Below are positions 6,832-13,882 of a stretch of DNA of 20,342 nt, piece by piece. Location: assembly GCF_946479975.1 (NCBI RefSeq), contig NZ_CAMLIX010000072.1, positions 1 through 20,342 on the forward strand, written 5' to 3'. Every line of letters starts with the position of its first letter. The first letter of the stretch is position 1. The translations under genes were made by a program, and so were the position numbers. The notes under the pieces are model-generated. The model was not told where the DNA came from, did not search any database, and saw only the letters and a program-made list of their open reading frames with translations. This stretch comes from an uncultured Flavobacterium sp. (GTDB lineage Bacteria; Bacteroidota; Bacteroidia; Flavobacteriales; Flavobacteriaceae).

Positions 6832-7280
6832 ATTGAGATCACTTATTAAATGGTTTGTAAATCGGGTTTCTATATTGGGTAACACTTGTAAATTTTCTGT
6901 ATTATAATTGGTCGAATTTTCGATACCCAAAAGTAGATTTAAGGTCCCTCAGGAAGTTATAGAATTACGGCAGGTTGTTATATAATTCCGATACAAAATG
7001 AAACTGTAAGAATGTCCTGTTAATTTAGTTTTAAAGTTTCCGCTGTCGTTAAATTCTAATGTTATTTTAATGTTATAAAAAAAAAATGGATTTAAATTGC
7101 GCGCTCAGAAAAATTAGGATAATTGCTCTAAATCACTGAGATATTCAACGAATTGAACGTGGTTTTTTAGACTAGAAAATAAATTTAGAGGCAAATAGAA
7201 GACAAAAAATTAGAATAGTACTCTTTGAAATGTCTTTTTAATAATGATTTAGAGGTGGTGAAACTTTTGTTTTTTAGATT
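6832..7280. other. Gene-free region between divergent DUF1810 gene and export operon
   Basis: About 450 bp without a convincing gene. It must hold the promoters for both divergent units. The only ordered element seen is a near-perfect direct repeat, GTTATAGAATTACG at 6956-6969 and GTTATATAATTCCG at 6977-6990. Its 21-bp period is two helical turns, compatible with a cooperative regulator site. No clear TTG/TAnnTTTG pair was found for the plus-strand operon. Confidence 0.45.
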
Positions 7281-7685
7281 ATGATGAATAAAATTAGAAA
7301 TAGCTTTTTTTGTAAATGCCTTCAGGTGTTACTAGTCGGCTATTTTTTAATCAGCAGTCTAAACATCTCAAATGGGGTAAGCAGAATCATCAATGATAAT
7401 GCAGAAACCTATACTGTAAAAGGGATTACCTGTAATTTCTTAAAAAAAATCTTCAAATGTGACGGAATTCCAGAAGAACTGGATGACTACAAAACAAAAG
7501 AAACCAAAACAGCCAAATTAGCAAAGGGAATTCCTCCAATGGAATATCTGATTTCAGCAGAAGAATTCATGCCTAAAATGTATTTTCTAATCGAACAGAA
7601 AGGAAAAAAATATATTGATAATACAATCTTCTCGTTTGGTTTTCATGGTAAAATAGATATACCGCCTCCTCGGTTGAACTCATAG
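7281..7685 (+). CDS. Small exported or membrane-anchored protein of unknown function
   Basis: 134 aa starting with tandem ATG codons (7281 or 7284). A basic N-terminus is followed by a hydrophobic segment (about 14-31, C-L-Q-V-L-L-V-G-Y-F-L-I-S-S-L), so it is either secreted or N-terminally anchored with a periplasmic remainder. A Cys pair lies before the segment (C11, C13) and another after it (C51, C60). The C-terminus has a Pro triplet (128-130, D-I-P-P-P-R). No enzymatic motif is visible. It lies about 100 bp upstream of the exporter genes on the same strand. Small proteins of this shape ahead of Bacteroidetes efflux/export operons are familiar to me, but I cannot name a family. It could be an exporter accessory, a sensor or a substrate. 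Confidence 0.6.
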   Translation: MMNKIRNSFFCKCLQVLLVGYFLISSLNISNGVSRIINDNAETYTVKGITCNFLKKIFKCDGIPEELDDYKTKETKTAKLAKGIPPMEYLISAEEFMPKMYFLIEQKGKKYIDNTIFSFGFHGKIDIPPPRLNS

Positions 7686-7732
7686 ATGCTCGTTTTGTGG
7701 GATTTAGAATAAAAATCTAATCCTGCCTGCGG

Positions 7733-7766
7733 TTTTTGCCGTATATTTATTCTATGTATAATCTTG
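7733..7766 (+). promoter_or_regulatory. Possible Bacteroidetes-type promoter inside the leader of the ABC gene
   Basis: TTTTTG ends at 7738 and TAATCTTG (one mismatch to TAnnTTTG) lies at 7759-7766, with a 20-bp spacer. If real, transcription would start shortly before the ATG at 7784, supporting that start over the ATG at 7754. Weak evidence. Confidence 0.25.
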
Positions 7767-7783
7767 TATTTATATCTAAATTC

Positions 7784-9439
7784 ATGACACCATTCAAACG
7801 ATTTTACAACTTATTGCAGCTCGATAAACGCGATGTATATCAAATTATCTTTTATGCTGCTTTTGCAGGTTTAGTAAACCTTTCTCTGCCTTTAGGAATT
7901 CAGGCCATCATTAATTTTATTCAAAGCGGGCAACTTAGTGTTTCTTGGATTGTTCTTGTCATTCTGGTTACGGTTGGAGTTGGTTTTGGCGGTGTTCTGA
8001 CAATTTTACAGCTGCGCATTGTAGAAAATCTGCAGCAGCGAATTTTTGTGCGTTCATCATTTGAATTTGCGTACAGAATGCCTTTAATTAAATTTAAAGA
8101 AATGTACTCAGAGTATGCTCCAGAAAAAGCCAATCGTTTTTTTGATACTTTGATGGTCCAGAAAGGAACAGCAAAACTGCTTCTTGACTTCTGTACAGCA
8201 TTTCTTCAAGTTGGTCTTGGGATTATTTTATTGGTTCTTTACCATTCGTTCTTTATGGTAATCGGACTTTTATTCATTGTTATTTTATGGGTAATTTTTA
8301 AATTCTCTTATAAAGATGGTTTAGAAACCAGTTTAAACGAATCCAAGTTTAAATATAAAGTGGCAGCTTGGCTTCAGGAAATTGCTCGTAACCGAGAAAG
8401 TTTCCGCAGAAAAGGCGCTTTTGAATATGCTTTACAAAGAAACGACGGCTATGTTAGCAGTTACGTCAATTACCGTGAAAAGCACTTTCAGGTAATGAAA
8501 AAACAATATATACAGCTGACTATTTTTAAAGTAATTGTTACTGCTGCCTTATTATCGATCGGTGGTTTTCTGGTAATTCACCACCAAATGAACATAGGGC
8601 AGTTCGTAGCAGCTGAAATCGTAATTGTACTATTAATCAACTCGGTAGAAAAAATCATCTTCGGATTGGAATCTTTCTACGACGTTTTGACTTCTGTTGA
8701 AAAAATCGGACAAGTTACAGATATGGAAATTTCATGTATTCCGAATACTTCAGATAAAACGGAGAAAGGAATTAATATTGAAACAGAAAGCATCAATTAC
8801 AATTATCCAAATCACACCAAAAAGTCACTTAAGAATATTAATTTGAAAATCTCTCAGGGAGAAAAAATCATTCTTACAGGAACAAACGGCGCAGGAAAAA
8901 GTACGTTGTTACGATTACTTTCGGGCGTTTTAGAACCAGAAAGCGGTGCCATGTATGTGACAGATAATTATATGAATCGCCTTAACGAAGATACTTACAG
9001 AGCGCAGGCAGGAACTTATTTGCAGGGTGATACGCTTTTTGCAGGAACAATTAGAGAAAATATTGTTTTTGGAAACGAGCAGTTAAATAGTGATGATTTA
9101 AAATGGGCTTTAGATAATGTTGGTTTAACTCCATACATTAAATCTTTTGAAAACGGACTGGAGAATCAAATTCATCCAGGCGGACGTGAACTTTCTGCTT
9201 CAGATGTGCAAAAAATTCTTTTGGCACGAAGCATTGTCGGAAAACCAAATATTTTATTCTTAGAAGATCCTGTTGATAAAATGGATGATTTGACTTCGGG
9301 TAAAATTGTTGATTTTTTACTTTCCGAAGAGAATGACTGGACTGTAATTGTTACTTCTAAAAGTGATGTTTGGAAAAACAAATGCAGTCGTATGATCACC
9401 ATCGACGACGGAAAAATTATTAACGACATAAAGCTTTAA
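7784..9439 (+). CDS. ABC exporter (membrane plus ATPase fusion) with degenerate nucleotide-binding domain
   Basis: 551 aa from the ATG at 7784 (M-T-P-F-K-R-F-Y, the usual N-terminus of this family as I recall it). The open frame continues upstream to a TTG at 7736. A type-I exporter membrane domain (about 18-310, several membrane spans, no N-terminal C39 peptidase) is followed by a nucleotide-binding domain. Walker A is intact (GTNGAGKST, 366-374) and there is a Q-loop Gln414. The signature is LSASD (470-474) instead of LSGGQ. Walker B reads ILFLEDP with Asp and Glu swapped (E494, D495). The H-loop His is replaced (TSK, Lys526). ATP may bind, but turnover should be impaired or unusual. It lies 2 bp from the adaptor gene and with it and the outer-membrane gene forms a type I secretion-like export operon. 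The substrate is unknown. Confidence 0.85.
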   Translation: MTPFKRFYNLLQLDKRDVYQIIFYAAFAGLVNLSLPLGIQAIINFIQSGQLSVSWIVLVILVTVGVGFGGVLTILQLRIVENLQQRIFVRSSFEFAYRMPLIKFKEMYSEYAPEKANRFFDTLMVQKGTAKLLLDFCTAFLQVGLGIILLVLYHSFFMVIGLLFIVILWVIFKFSYKDGLETSLNESKFKYKVAAWLQEIARNRESFRRKGAFEYALQRNDGYVSSYVNYREKHFQVMKKQYIQLTIFKVIVTAALLSIGGFLVIHHQMNIGQFVAAEIVIVLLINSVEKIIFGLESFYDVLTSVEKIGQVTDMEISCIPNTSDKTEKGINIETESINYNYPNHTKKSLKNINLKISQGEKIILTGTNGAGKSTLLRLLSGVLEPESGAMYVTDNYMNRLNEDTYRAQAGTYLQGDTLFAGTIRENIVFGNEQLNSDDLKWALDNVGLTPYIKSFENGLENQIHPGGRELSASDVQKILLARSIVGKPNILFLEDPVDKMDDLTSGKIVDFLLSEENDWTVIVTSKSDVWKNKCSRMITIDDGKIINDIKL

Positions 9440-9441
9440 TC

Positions 9442-10794
9442 ATGCTCAACATATCTAAAGATAATAACGTACTTATAACTCCGGGCAAATACAAATCGAT
9501 TACGAGCGTTGCCCGAAGACCACATTATAGAATTTTAAATAAAGTAATAATTGGGTTTTTAATCTTTTGTGTCGGCTGTCTTTTTCTGCCTTGGACACAA
9601 AATATTTCAGGAAGTGGTTCTGTTACGACTTTAAAACCAGATCAAAGACCTCAAACGGTACACAATGCAATTGCTGGACGAATTGATAAATGGTTTGTAA
9701 AAGAAGGAGATTATGTAAAAAAAGGAGATACGATTCTTTTTATTACAGAGATCAAAGAAGATTATTTAGATCCAAATTTGGTTGGAAATACCAAACAACA
9801 GGTCGATGCTAAAAAAATGGCTGTAGAATCATACGGCGATAAAGTAAATTCTCTTGATGTTCAAGCGCAGTCTTTGAATACCGAAAGACAATTAAAACTG
9901 GAACAAGCAGCAAATAAAATCAAACAAGCCCGGCTGAAAATAAAAAGTGACAGTATGGATCTTGTTGCAGTAAGAACACAGCTTCGAATTGCAACAACAC
10001 AATTTGACCGTTCCACTGCCTTAAATAAAGAAGGCTTAAAGCCAATGACAGATGTTGAGCAGAAAAGACTAAAACTGCAAGAATCTGAAGCATATATTAT
10101 TACGCAGGAAAATAAATTGTTAAGCAGCAGAAACGAATTGATTAATGCGAAAGTAGAAATCAACAGAATTACGGCAGAATATGCTGAAAAAATATCAAAA
10201 TCTAGAAGTGATAAGTTTACAGCTTTAAGCACACAGTATGATACAGAAGCGCAGGTAAATAAGCTTGAAAATCAATACACAAATTACAGATTAAGAAGCG
10301 GTTTGTATTACATTACGGCACCTCAGAGCGGTTATGTAAACCGTGCATTATTGGCAGGTTTAGGAGAAACGATTAAAGAAGGAACTCCAGTTGTGAGCAT
10401 TATGCCTTCTCAATATGATATTGCGGTTGAAACCTATGTTGACCCAATTGATTTACCATTGGTACATCGTGGTGCAAAAGTTCGTGTTTGGTTCGACGGA
10501 TGGCCTAGAATTGTATTTTCTGGATGGCCTGGATTGTCTTACGGAACTTACGGCGGTAAAGTCGTAGCGATAGAAAACTTTATTAGCTCAAATGGAAAAT
10601 ACAGAATTTTAGTTTCACCTGATGGAGAAGACCGTCACTGGCCAAAAGAACTGAGTATTGGTGCTGGTGCGCAAAGTATTGCTTTGCTGGAAACCGTTTC
10701 GGTATGGTACGAGATTTGGCGAAACTTAAATGGTTTCCCTCCAAATTATTATAATTCTGGTGACAAAGAAGATAAAGGAAAGGAGAAAAAATAA
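9442..10794 (+). CDS. HlyD-family periplasmic adaptor (membrane fusion protein)
   Basis: 450 aa, anchored by one N-terminal membrane span (about 34-50). Next come a biotinyl-lipoyl half-motif (about 69-104, H-N-A-I-A-G-R-I-D-K-W with V-K-E-G-D-Y-V-K-K-G-D), a long coiled-coil hairpin (about 115-285) and the second lipoyl half (Y-Y-I-T-A-P-Q-S-G-Y-V, 289-299). A C-terminal beta-barrel domain is rich in Trp (V-W-F-D-G-W-P near 348-354). It bridges the inner-membrane exporter to the TolC-type channel. It follows the ABC gene by 2 bp and precedes the channel gene by 1 bp, so translation is probably coupled. The C-terminal tail is Lys/Glu-rich. Confidence 0.9.
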   Translation: MLNISKDNNVLITPGKYKSITSVARRPHYRILNKVIIGFLIFCVGCLFLPWTQNISGSGSVTTLKPDQRPQTVHNAIAGRIDKWFVKEGDYVKKGDTILFITEIKEDYLDPNLVGNTKQQVDAKKMAVESYGDKVNSLDVQAQSLNTERQLKLEQAANKIKQARLKIKSDSMDLVAVRTQLRIATTQFDRSTALNKEGLKPMTDVEQKRLKLQESEAYIITQENKLLSSRNELINAKVEINRITAEYAEKISKSRSDKFTALSTQYDTEAQVNKLENQYTNYRLRSGLYYITAPQSGYVNRALLAGLGETIKEGTPVVSIMPSQYDIAVETYVDPIDLPLVHRGAKVRVWFDGWPRIVFSGWPGLSYGTYGGKVVAIENFISSNGKYRILVSPDGEDRHWPKELSIGAGAQSIALLETVSVWYEIWRNLNGFPPNYYNSGDKEDKGKEKK

Positions 10795-10795
10795 A

Positions 10796-12193
10796 ATGAG
10801 AAATCTTGTAAAATTGTTTTCTTTCTTATTGCTGCTTAGTTTTTCTTCGCTTCAAAGTCAGAACTTTAATCAAGAAGAATTGAGTTTCAGCGAGTATTTG
10901 GGATATGTAAAAAAATACCATCCGCTGGTAAAACAAGCCAATCTTGAAGTGTCAAATGCACAAGCCAGATTAATGGCAGCGCGTGGTGGTTTTGATCCAA
11001 AAATTGAAGTAGATTATAGTAAGAAAGAATTTAAAGGAACAGAATATTATTCGTTATTAAACAGCAGTTTCAAAATTCCGACTTGGTACGGAATTGATGT
11101 AAAAGCAGGTTTTGACGATACAGATGGAGAATATTACAACCCGCAGAACCGTACGCCGCAAGCTGGTTTGGCATCGCTTGGATTAACGGTTGCTTTGGGT
11201 CAGGGAATGTTCATCAATCAGCGAATGGCTGATGTGAGAGAAGGAAAACTGCAGATACGATTAAGCGACGCCGAACGAAAACTAAGAGCGATTGCCGTTT
11301 TAGCCAAAGCAAGTGAAGTGTATTTTGAATGGAGAAAAAGCTACAACGAAGCCGAACTTTACAAAAACTATTTAGGGTTTGCAAGCACCCGTTTTACTGG
11401 AGTTAAAAAATTAATTGAATCTGGTGATTCGCCTGCAATTGATAGTGTTGAAGCTAAAATTACCGTTAGAAACCGAGAATTAAATGTTGAAAACGGAAAT
11501 CTAAAATTAGCCAAAGCAAAACTAAATTTAGCCAATTATTTATGGATTGAAAATGTTCCAGTTGAATTGGGAGAAATGGTAAAACCAGAGCAGAACTTAG
11601 CGCAGACAGTAGAACAAACGCTGAAAACAGATGCGATGATGGTGGATGTACAATCGTTAGAATCTCACCCGAAAATTCAGTCGTTAGAAACGAAAATGGA
11701 TATTTTGGAAGTAAATCGACAGTTGAAAGCCAATTCGTTACTGCCAAAAATTAATGTAGGTTACAATTATATCTCAGATCCAAATTACTGGAATACTTTT
11801 AATGCCGACGATTATAAGTTTAATATCGATTTTAGTTTTCCAATTTTCTTAAGAAAAGAGAGAGGGAATTTAAAAATGGCAAAAATTAAAATCCAAGATT
11901 TACAGTTTGATATCGGACAGCAGCGATTGGAACTTAAAAATAAAATAAAAGCACAGCAGACAGAAATTGCATCTTTAAGAAGGCAAAAAGTGGTAATTGA
12001 TAATTTGGTAAGCGATTATACAACGATGCTGAATTCAGAAGAAAAACTATTCTCATTTGGTGAGAGTTCGATTTTCTTAATCAATTCAAGAGAAAATAAT
12101 CTGGTAAGTGCTAAGTTATCTCAGATAAGTTTAGAGAATCAATTTTATCTTTCGAATGCCGAATTGTATAAAATATTGGCAAATCCAGATTAA
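10796..12193 (+). CDS. TolC-family outer-membrane efflux protein
   Basis: 465 aa from the ATG at 10796. The start is chosen because it follows the adaptor's TAA by one base, has GGAG nearby, and begins a clean signal peptide (MRNLVKLFSF..., cleavage near S-L-Q-S-Q, residues 18-22). The mature part has the two outer-membrane efflux repeats with long helices and beta strands (for example F-S-E-Y-L-G-Y-V-K-K-Y-H-P-L-V at the N-terminal repeat and F-N-I-D-F-S-F-P-I-F-L later). It forms the trimeric channel through the outer membrane and completes the tripartite export complex. It is the last gene of the operon, ended by a hairpin about 60 bp downstream. Confidence 0.9.
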   Translation: MRNLVKLFSFLLLLSFSSLQSQNFNQEELSFSEYLGYVKKYHPLVKQANLEVSNAQARLMAARGGFDPKIEVDYSKKEFKGTEYYSLLNSSFKIPTWYGIDVKAGFDDTDGEYYNPQNRTPQAGLASLGLTVALGQGMFINQRMADVREGKLQIRLSDAERKLRAIAVLAKASEVYFEWRKSYNEAELYKNYLGFASTRFTGVKKLIESGDSPAIDSVEAKITVRNRELNVENGNLKLAKAKLNLANYLWIENVPVELGEMVKPEQNLAQTVEQTLKTDAMMVDVQSLESHPKIQSLETKMDILEVNRQLKANSLLPKINVGYNYISDPNYWNTFNADDYKFNIDFSFPIFLRKERGNLKMAKIKIQDLQFDIGQQRLELKNKIKAQQTEIASLRRQKVVIDNLVSDYTTMLNSEEKLFSFGESSIFLINSRENNLVSAKLSQISLENQFYLSNAELYKILANPD

Positions 12194-12251
12194 AAGAGGA
12201 ATATACAGTTTGCGATAACTGTACTATATTAATTTTCAGATTTAATTTTAG

Positions 12252-12281
12252 AAAAGCTTTAGAGAAATCTAAAGCTTTTTT
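12252..12281 (+). terminator. Terminator of the export operon
   Basis: AAAAGCTTTAGA - GAAA - TCTAAAGCTTTT then TT is a perfect 12-bp stem with a GNRA-type tetraloop and a T tail, 58 bp after the TolC stop. It separates the export operon from nagA. Confidence 0.85.
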
Positions 12282-12296
12282 AATTAGAAAATAATT

Positions 12297-12304
12297 TAAA
12301 TTTG
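12297..12304 (+). promoter_or_regulatory. TAnnTTTG -7 element for nagA
   Basis: TAAATTTG matches the Bacteroidetes -7 consensus exactly, 13 bp before the nagA ATG. No TTG is visible at the -33 position, which falls in the preceding terminator's T run. The predicted leader is under 10 nt. Confidence 0.35.
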
Positions 12305-12317
12305 AAAAAAACTTAAA

Positions 12318-13436
12318 ATGAAAAAAGCAATCGCAAACGCCGTTATATATACAGGAGAAGAAATAATTGAAAATGGAGTTGTAATTGTAGAAAACGGAAA
12401 AGTAATTTCGGTGCAGAAAGAAATTCCAAACGATATTGAAATAATCAATTTAAAAGGAAGTCATATTTCGGCAGGTCTTATAGATATTCAGATTAATGGC
12501 GGAGAAAAATTGTATTTCAGCCAAACGCCAAACGAAGAAACTATTCAGGATATTTACGATGCAAGTATGAAATACGGTACAACGCATGTTTTACCTTGTT
12601 TGATATCTTCTTCAAAAGAAACTATTTTAAAAGGAATTGAAGCTGTTCGAGAATATAGAATAAAACACAATAACGGCGTGATGGGAATGCATTTAGAAGG
12701 TCCGTTTTTAAATCCGCTGCGACGAGGTGCACACAGCATTGACCAAGTTAGAAAACCAACCGATGAAGAACTTCAGGAAATCATCGAAAAAGGAAAAGAC
12801 GTTATAAAAGTCATTACCATTGCTCCAGAATGTTTTACAGAAAAACAATTGAATATGCTGATCGAAAGCGGTATCAAGATCTCGATCGGACATTCGACAA
12901 TAACGCACAAAGAAGCACAGCCTTATTTTGCAAAAGGAATAAATCTCGTAACCCATTTATTTAATGCAATGACACAATTTGGTCATCGCGAACCGGGTTT
13001 GGTTGGAGCTGTTTTTGAAAACGAAGACGTTTATGCTCCAGTAATTTTAGACGGAGTTCATTGCGATTATGCAGCAGCAAAAGTGGCGTACAAACTAAAA
13101 AAAGAAAAGTTTTTCCTAATCAGTGATGCGACATTTTTAGGTCGAAAAGTTGCCAATTTTAACTGGGATAATTTTGATGCCCATTTAGTAGATGGTTTTT
13201 ATAGAAATGAAGACGGCAATTTGGCGGGAGCAACAATATCAATGACAGAAGCTGTTCAAAATGCATACAATTATTTGAATGTTTCTGTAGATGAAGCCAT
13301 AAAAATGGCAACAACAAGAGTCGCTTCTGCAATTGGAATGCAAGATAAAATAGGAAAAATTAAAGTTGGATTTCCGGCAAGTTTTGTCAGATTCAACGCT
13401 GATTTAAGTGAGATGGAAACACTTAATTTATCTTAA
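12318..13436 (+). CDS. nagA: N-acetylglucosamine-6-phosphate deacetylase
   Basis: 372 aa, the expected family length. It is a cytoplasmic amidohydrolase that removes acetate from GlcNAc-6-phosphate, yielding glucosamine-6-phosphate for catabolism or wall-sugar recycling. Motifs: the G-L-I-D-I-Q-I-N-G entry strand (54-61), HLEGPFLNP with metal Glu127 (125-133), GHST with His192, H213 in HLFNAMTQFGHREPG (213-227, substrate site), DGVHCD (245-250) and catalytic Asp270 in ISDAT. Like other NagA proteins it lacks the HxH of many amidohydrolases. It appears monocistronic; no nagB, permease or chitinase is adjacent. The ATG at 12318 follows a -7 element closely. Confidence 0.93.
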   Translation: MKKAIANAVIYTGEEIIENGVVIVENGKVISVQKEIPNDIEIINLKGSHISAGLIDIQINGGEKLYFSQTPNEETIQDIYDASMKYGTTHVLPCLISSSKETILKGIEAVREYRIKHNNGVMGMHLEGPFLNPLRRGAHSIDQVRKPTDEELQEIIEKGKDVIKVITIAPECFTEKQLNMLIESGIKISIGHSTITHKEAQPYFAKGINLVTHLFNAMTQFGHREPGLVGAVFENEDVYAPVILDGVHCDYAAAKVAYKLKKEKFFLISDATFLGRKVANFNWDNFDAHLVDGFYRNEDGNLAGATISMTEAVQNAYNYLNVSVDEAIKMATTRVASAIGMQDKIGKIKVGFPASFVRFNADLSEMETLNLS

Positions 13437-13443
13437 AAGTAGT

Positions 13444-13560
13444 ATTCCGTAGAAATCTTTCATCGGTAGAAAATAAAGATTGTGTTTTTTATCACATACG
13501 TAGATATCCATATAACTGCAACCGAGACAATATAGTGCTTATCAAATATTTCTACAGAAT
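13444..13560. repeat. Degenerate solo REP-like element
   Basis: ATTCCGTAGAAATCTTT (13444-13460) faces AAATATTTCTACAGAAT (13544-13560) as near-perfect inverted ends. The core TCATCGGTAGAAAA and the following T-rich stretch resemble the interior of the array at 2031-2947. It is about 117 bp, against about 180 bp for the array units, and lacks their internal hairpins. It is a distant, decayed relative. Confidence 0.55.
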
Positions 13561-13577
13561 GACTGAAAATCATTAAA

Positions 13578-13605
13578 AAAAGCTTCAGACAAATCTAGAG
13601 CTTTT
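13578..13605 (+). terminator. Weak hairpin, probable nagA terminator
   Basis: AAAAGCTTCAGA - CAAA - TCTAGAGCTTTT is an imperfect stem with a short T run, placed after the REP-like remnant. It is a plausible end for the nagA transcript, but weak. Confidence 0.4.
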
Positions 13606-13632
13606 ACTTTGATTAGCAATCGTTTTAGTAGT

Positions 13633-13647
13633 CTATCAATTTGATAG
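13633..13647. promoter_or_regulatory. 15-bp palindrome, operator candidate for the met operon
   Basis: CTATCAATTTGATAG is a perfect palindrome around a central T. It lies about 50 bp upstream of a TAnnTTTG -7 element and upstream of the metNIQ leader. This position suits an activator, or a repressor acting at a distance. The cognate regulator is unknown; an Rrf2-type sulfur regulator is one guess. Confidence 0.45.
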
Positions 13648-13696
13648 GTTAATAAAAGTTTTGATATTTTTTATATAAAAATTAAAATTTACTGCT

Positions 13697-13704
13697 TAAA
13701 TTTG
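13697..13704 (+). promoter_or_regulatory. TAnnTTTG -7 element of the met leader transcript
   Basis: TAAATTTG is an exact consensus match. Transcription would start around 13709-13713, right at the ATG of the leader ORF, making that message leaderless or nearly so. No TTG is found at the ideal -33 distance; the nearest is about 33 bp upstream at 13661-13663. Confidence 0.45.
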
Positions 13705-13712
13705 CAACCGCA

Positions 13713-13808
13713 ATGAGAAAAAGTAACCAGAATATGAAGAATTATTATAACACCAGTACAATGTGCTGTGATGGGATAATGCTATTTATTGAACTGGCTT
13801 ATATATAA
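13713..13808 (+). CDS. 31-codon leader peptide upstream of metNIQ
   Basis: A short ORF (ATG at 13713, TAA at 13806) lies between a -7 element and a strong terminator that precedes metN. The peptide contains Met at 1, 8, 17 and 23 and a tandem Cys pair (TSTMCCDGIM, residues 14-23). Met and Cys codons in a leader ahead of a methionine importer suggest ribosome-mediated attenuation. GGCTT (13796-13800), inside the last codons, could pair with AAGCC (13828-13832) of the terminator's 5' arm, helped by ATATAT/ATATAT (13801-13806 with 13813-13818), although a 9-nt bulge weakens that fold. A ribosome reaching the stop would block this pairing and favour termination. One stalled at Met-Cys-Cys would not. 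The ORF and hairpin are seen; the mechanism is inferred. Confidence 0.5.
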   Translation: MRKSNQNMKNYYNTSTMCCDGIMLFIELAYI

Positions 13809-13824
13809 AATGATATATTTATTT

Positions 13825-13860
13825 AAAAAGCCTTTCATAATTATGTTGAAAGGCTTTTTT
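13825..13860 (+). terminator. Terminator or attenuator directly upstream of metN
   Basis: AAAAAGCCTTTCA and TGAAAGGCTTTTT form a 13-bp stem around a 9-nt loop with a run of T, ending 22 bp before the metN ATG. It can only affect transcripts entering metN, so it is either the end of the short leader transcript or the regulated element of an attenuator. Confidence 0.85.
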
Positions 13861-13882
13861 GTTTTTAAATCTTAAATAAAGA

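Noticed and set aside
6832..6930. N-terminal extension of the DUF1810 protein from a TTG at 6930
   Set aside because: The extension is low-complexity Asn/Thr-rich and not part of the family. The ATG at 6831 gives the normal length.
7736..7783. Longer N-terminus for the ABC exporter (TTG 7736 or ATG 7754)
   Set aside because: The family N-terminus as I recall it begins at M-T-P-F-K-R-F-Y (ATG 7784), and a possible promoter occupies the upstream codons. The ATG at 7754 cannot be excluded.
10730..10795. Extended start for the TolC-family protein inside the HlyD gene
   Set aside because: The ATG at 10796 begins a clear signal peptide right after the adaptor's stop. The upstream extension would mask it.
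13613..13882. SAM-I or SAM-II riboswitch upstream of metN
   Set aside because: None of the conserved SAM-I core was found. The TAAATTTGCAA stretch recalls SAM-II but lacks a matching P1 stem and the downstream pseudoknot. A leader ORF plus terminator fits better.
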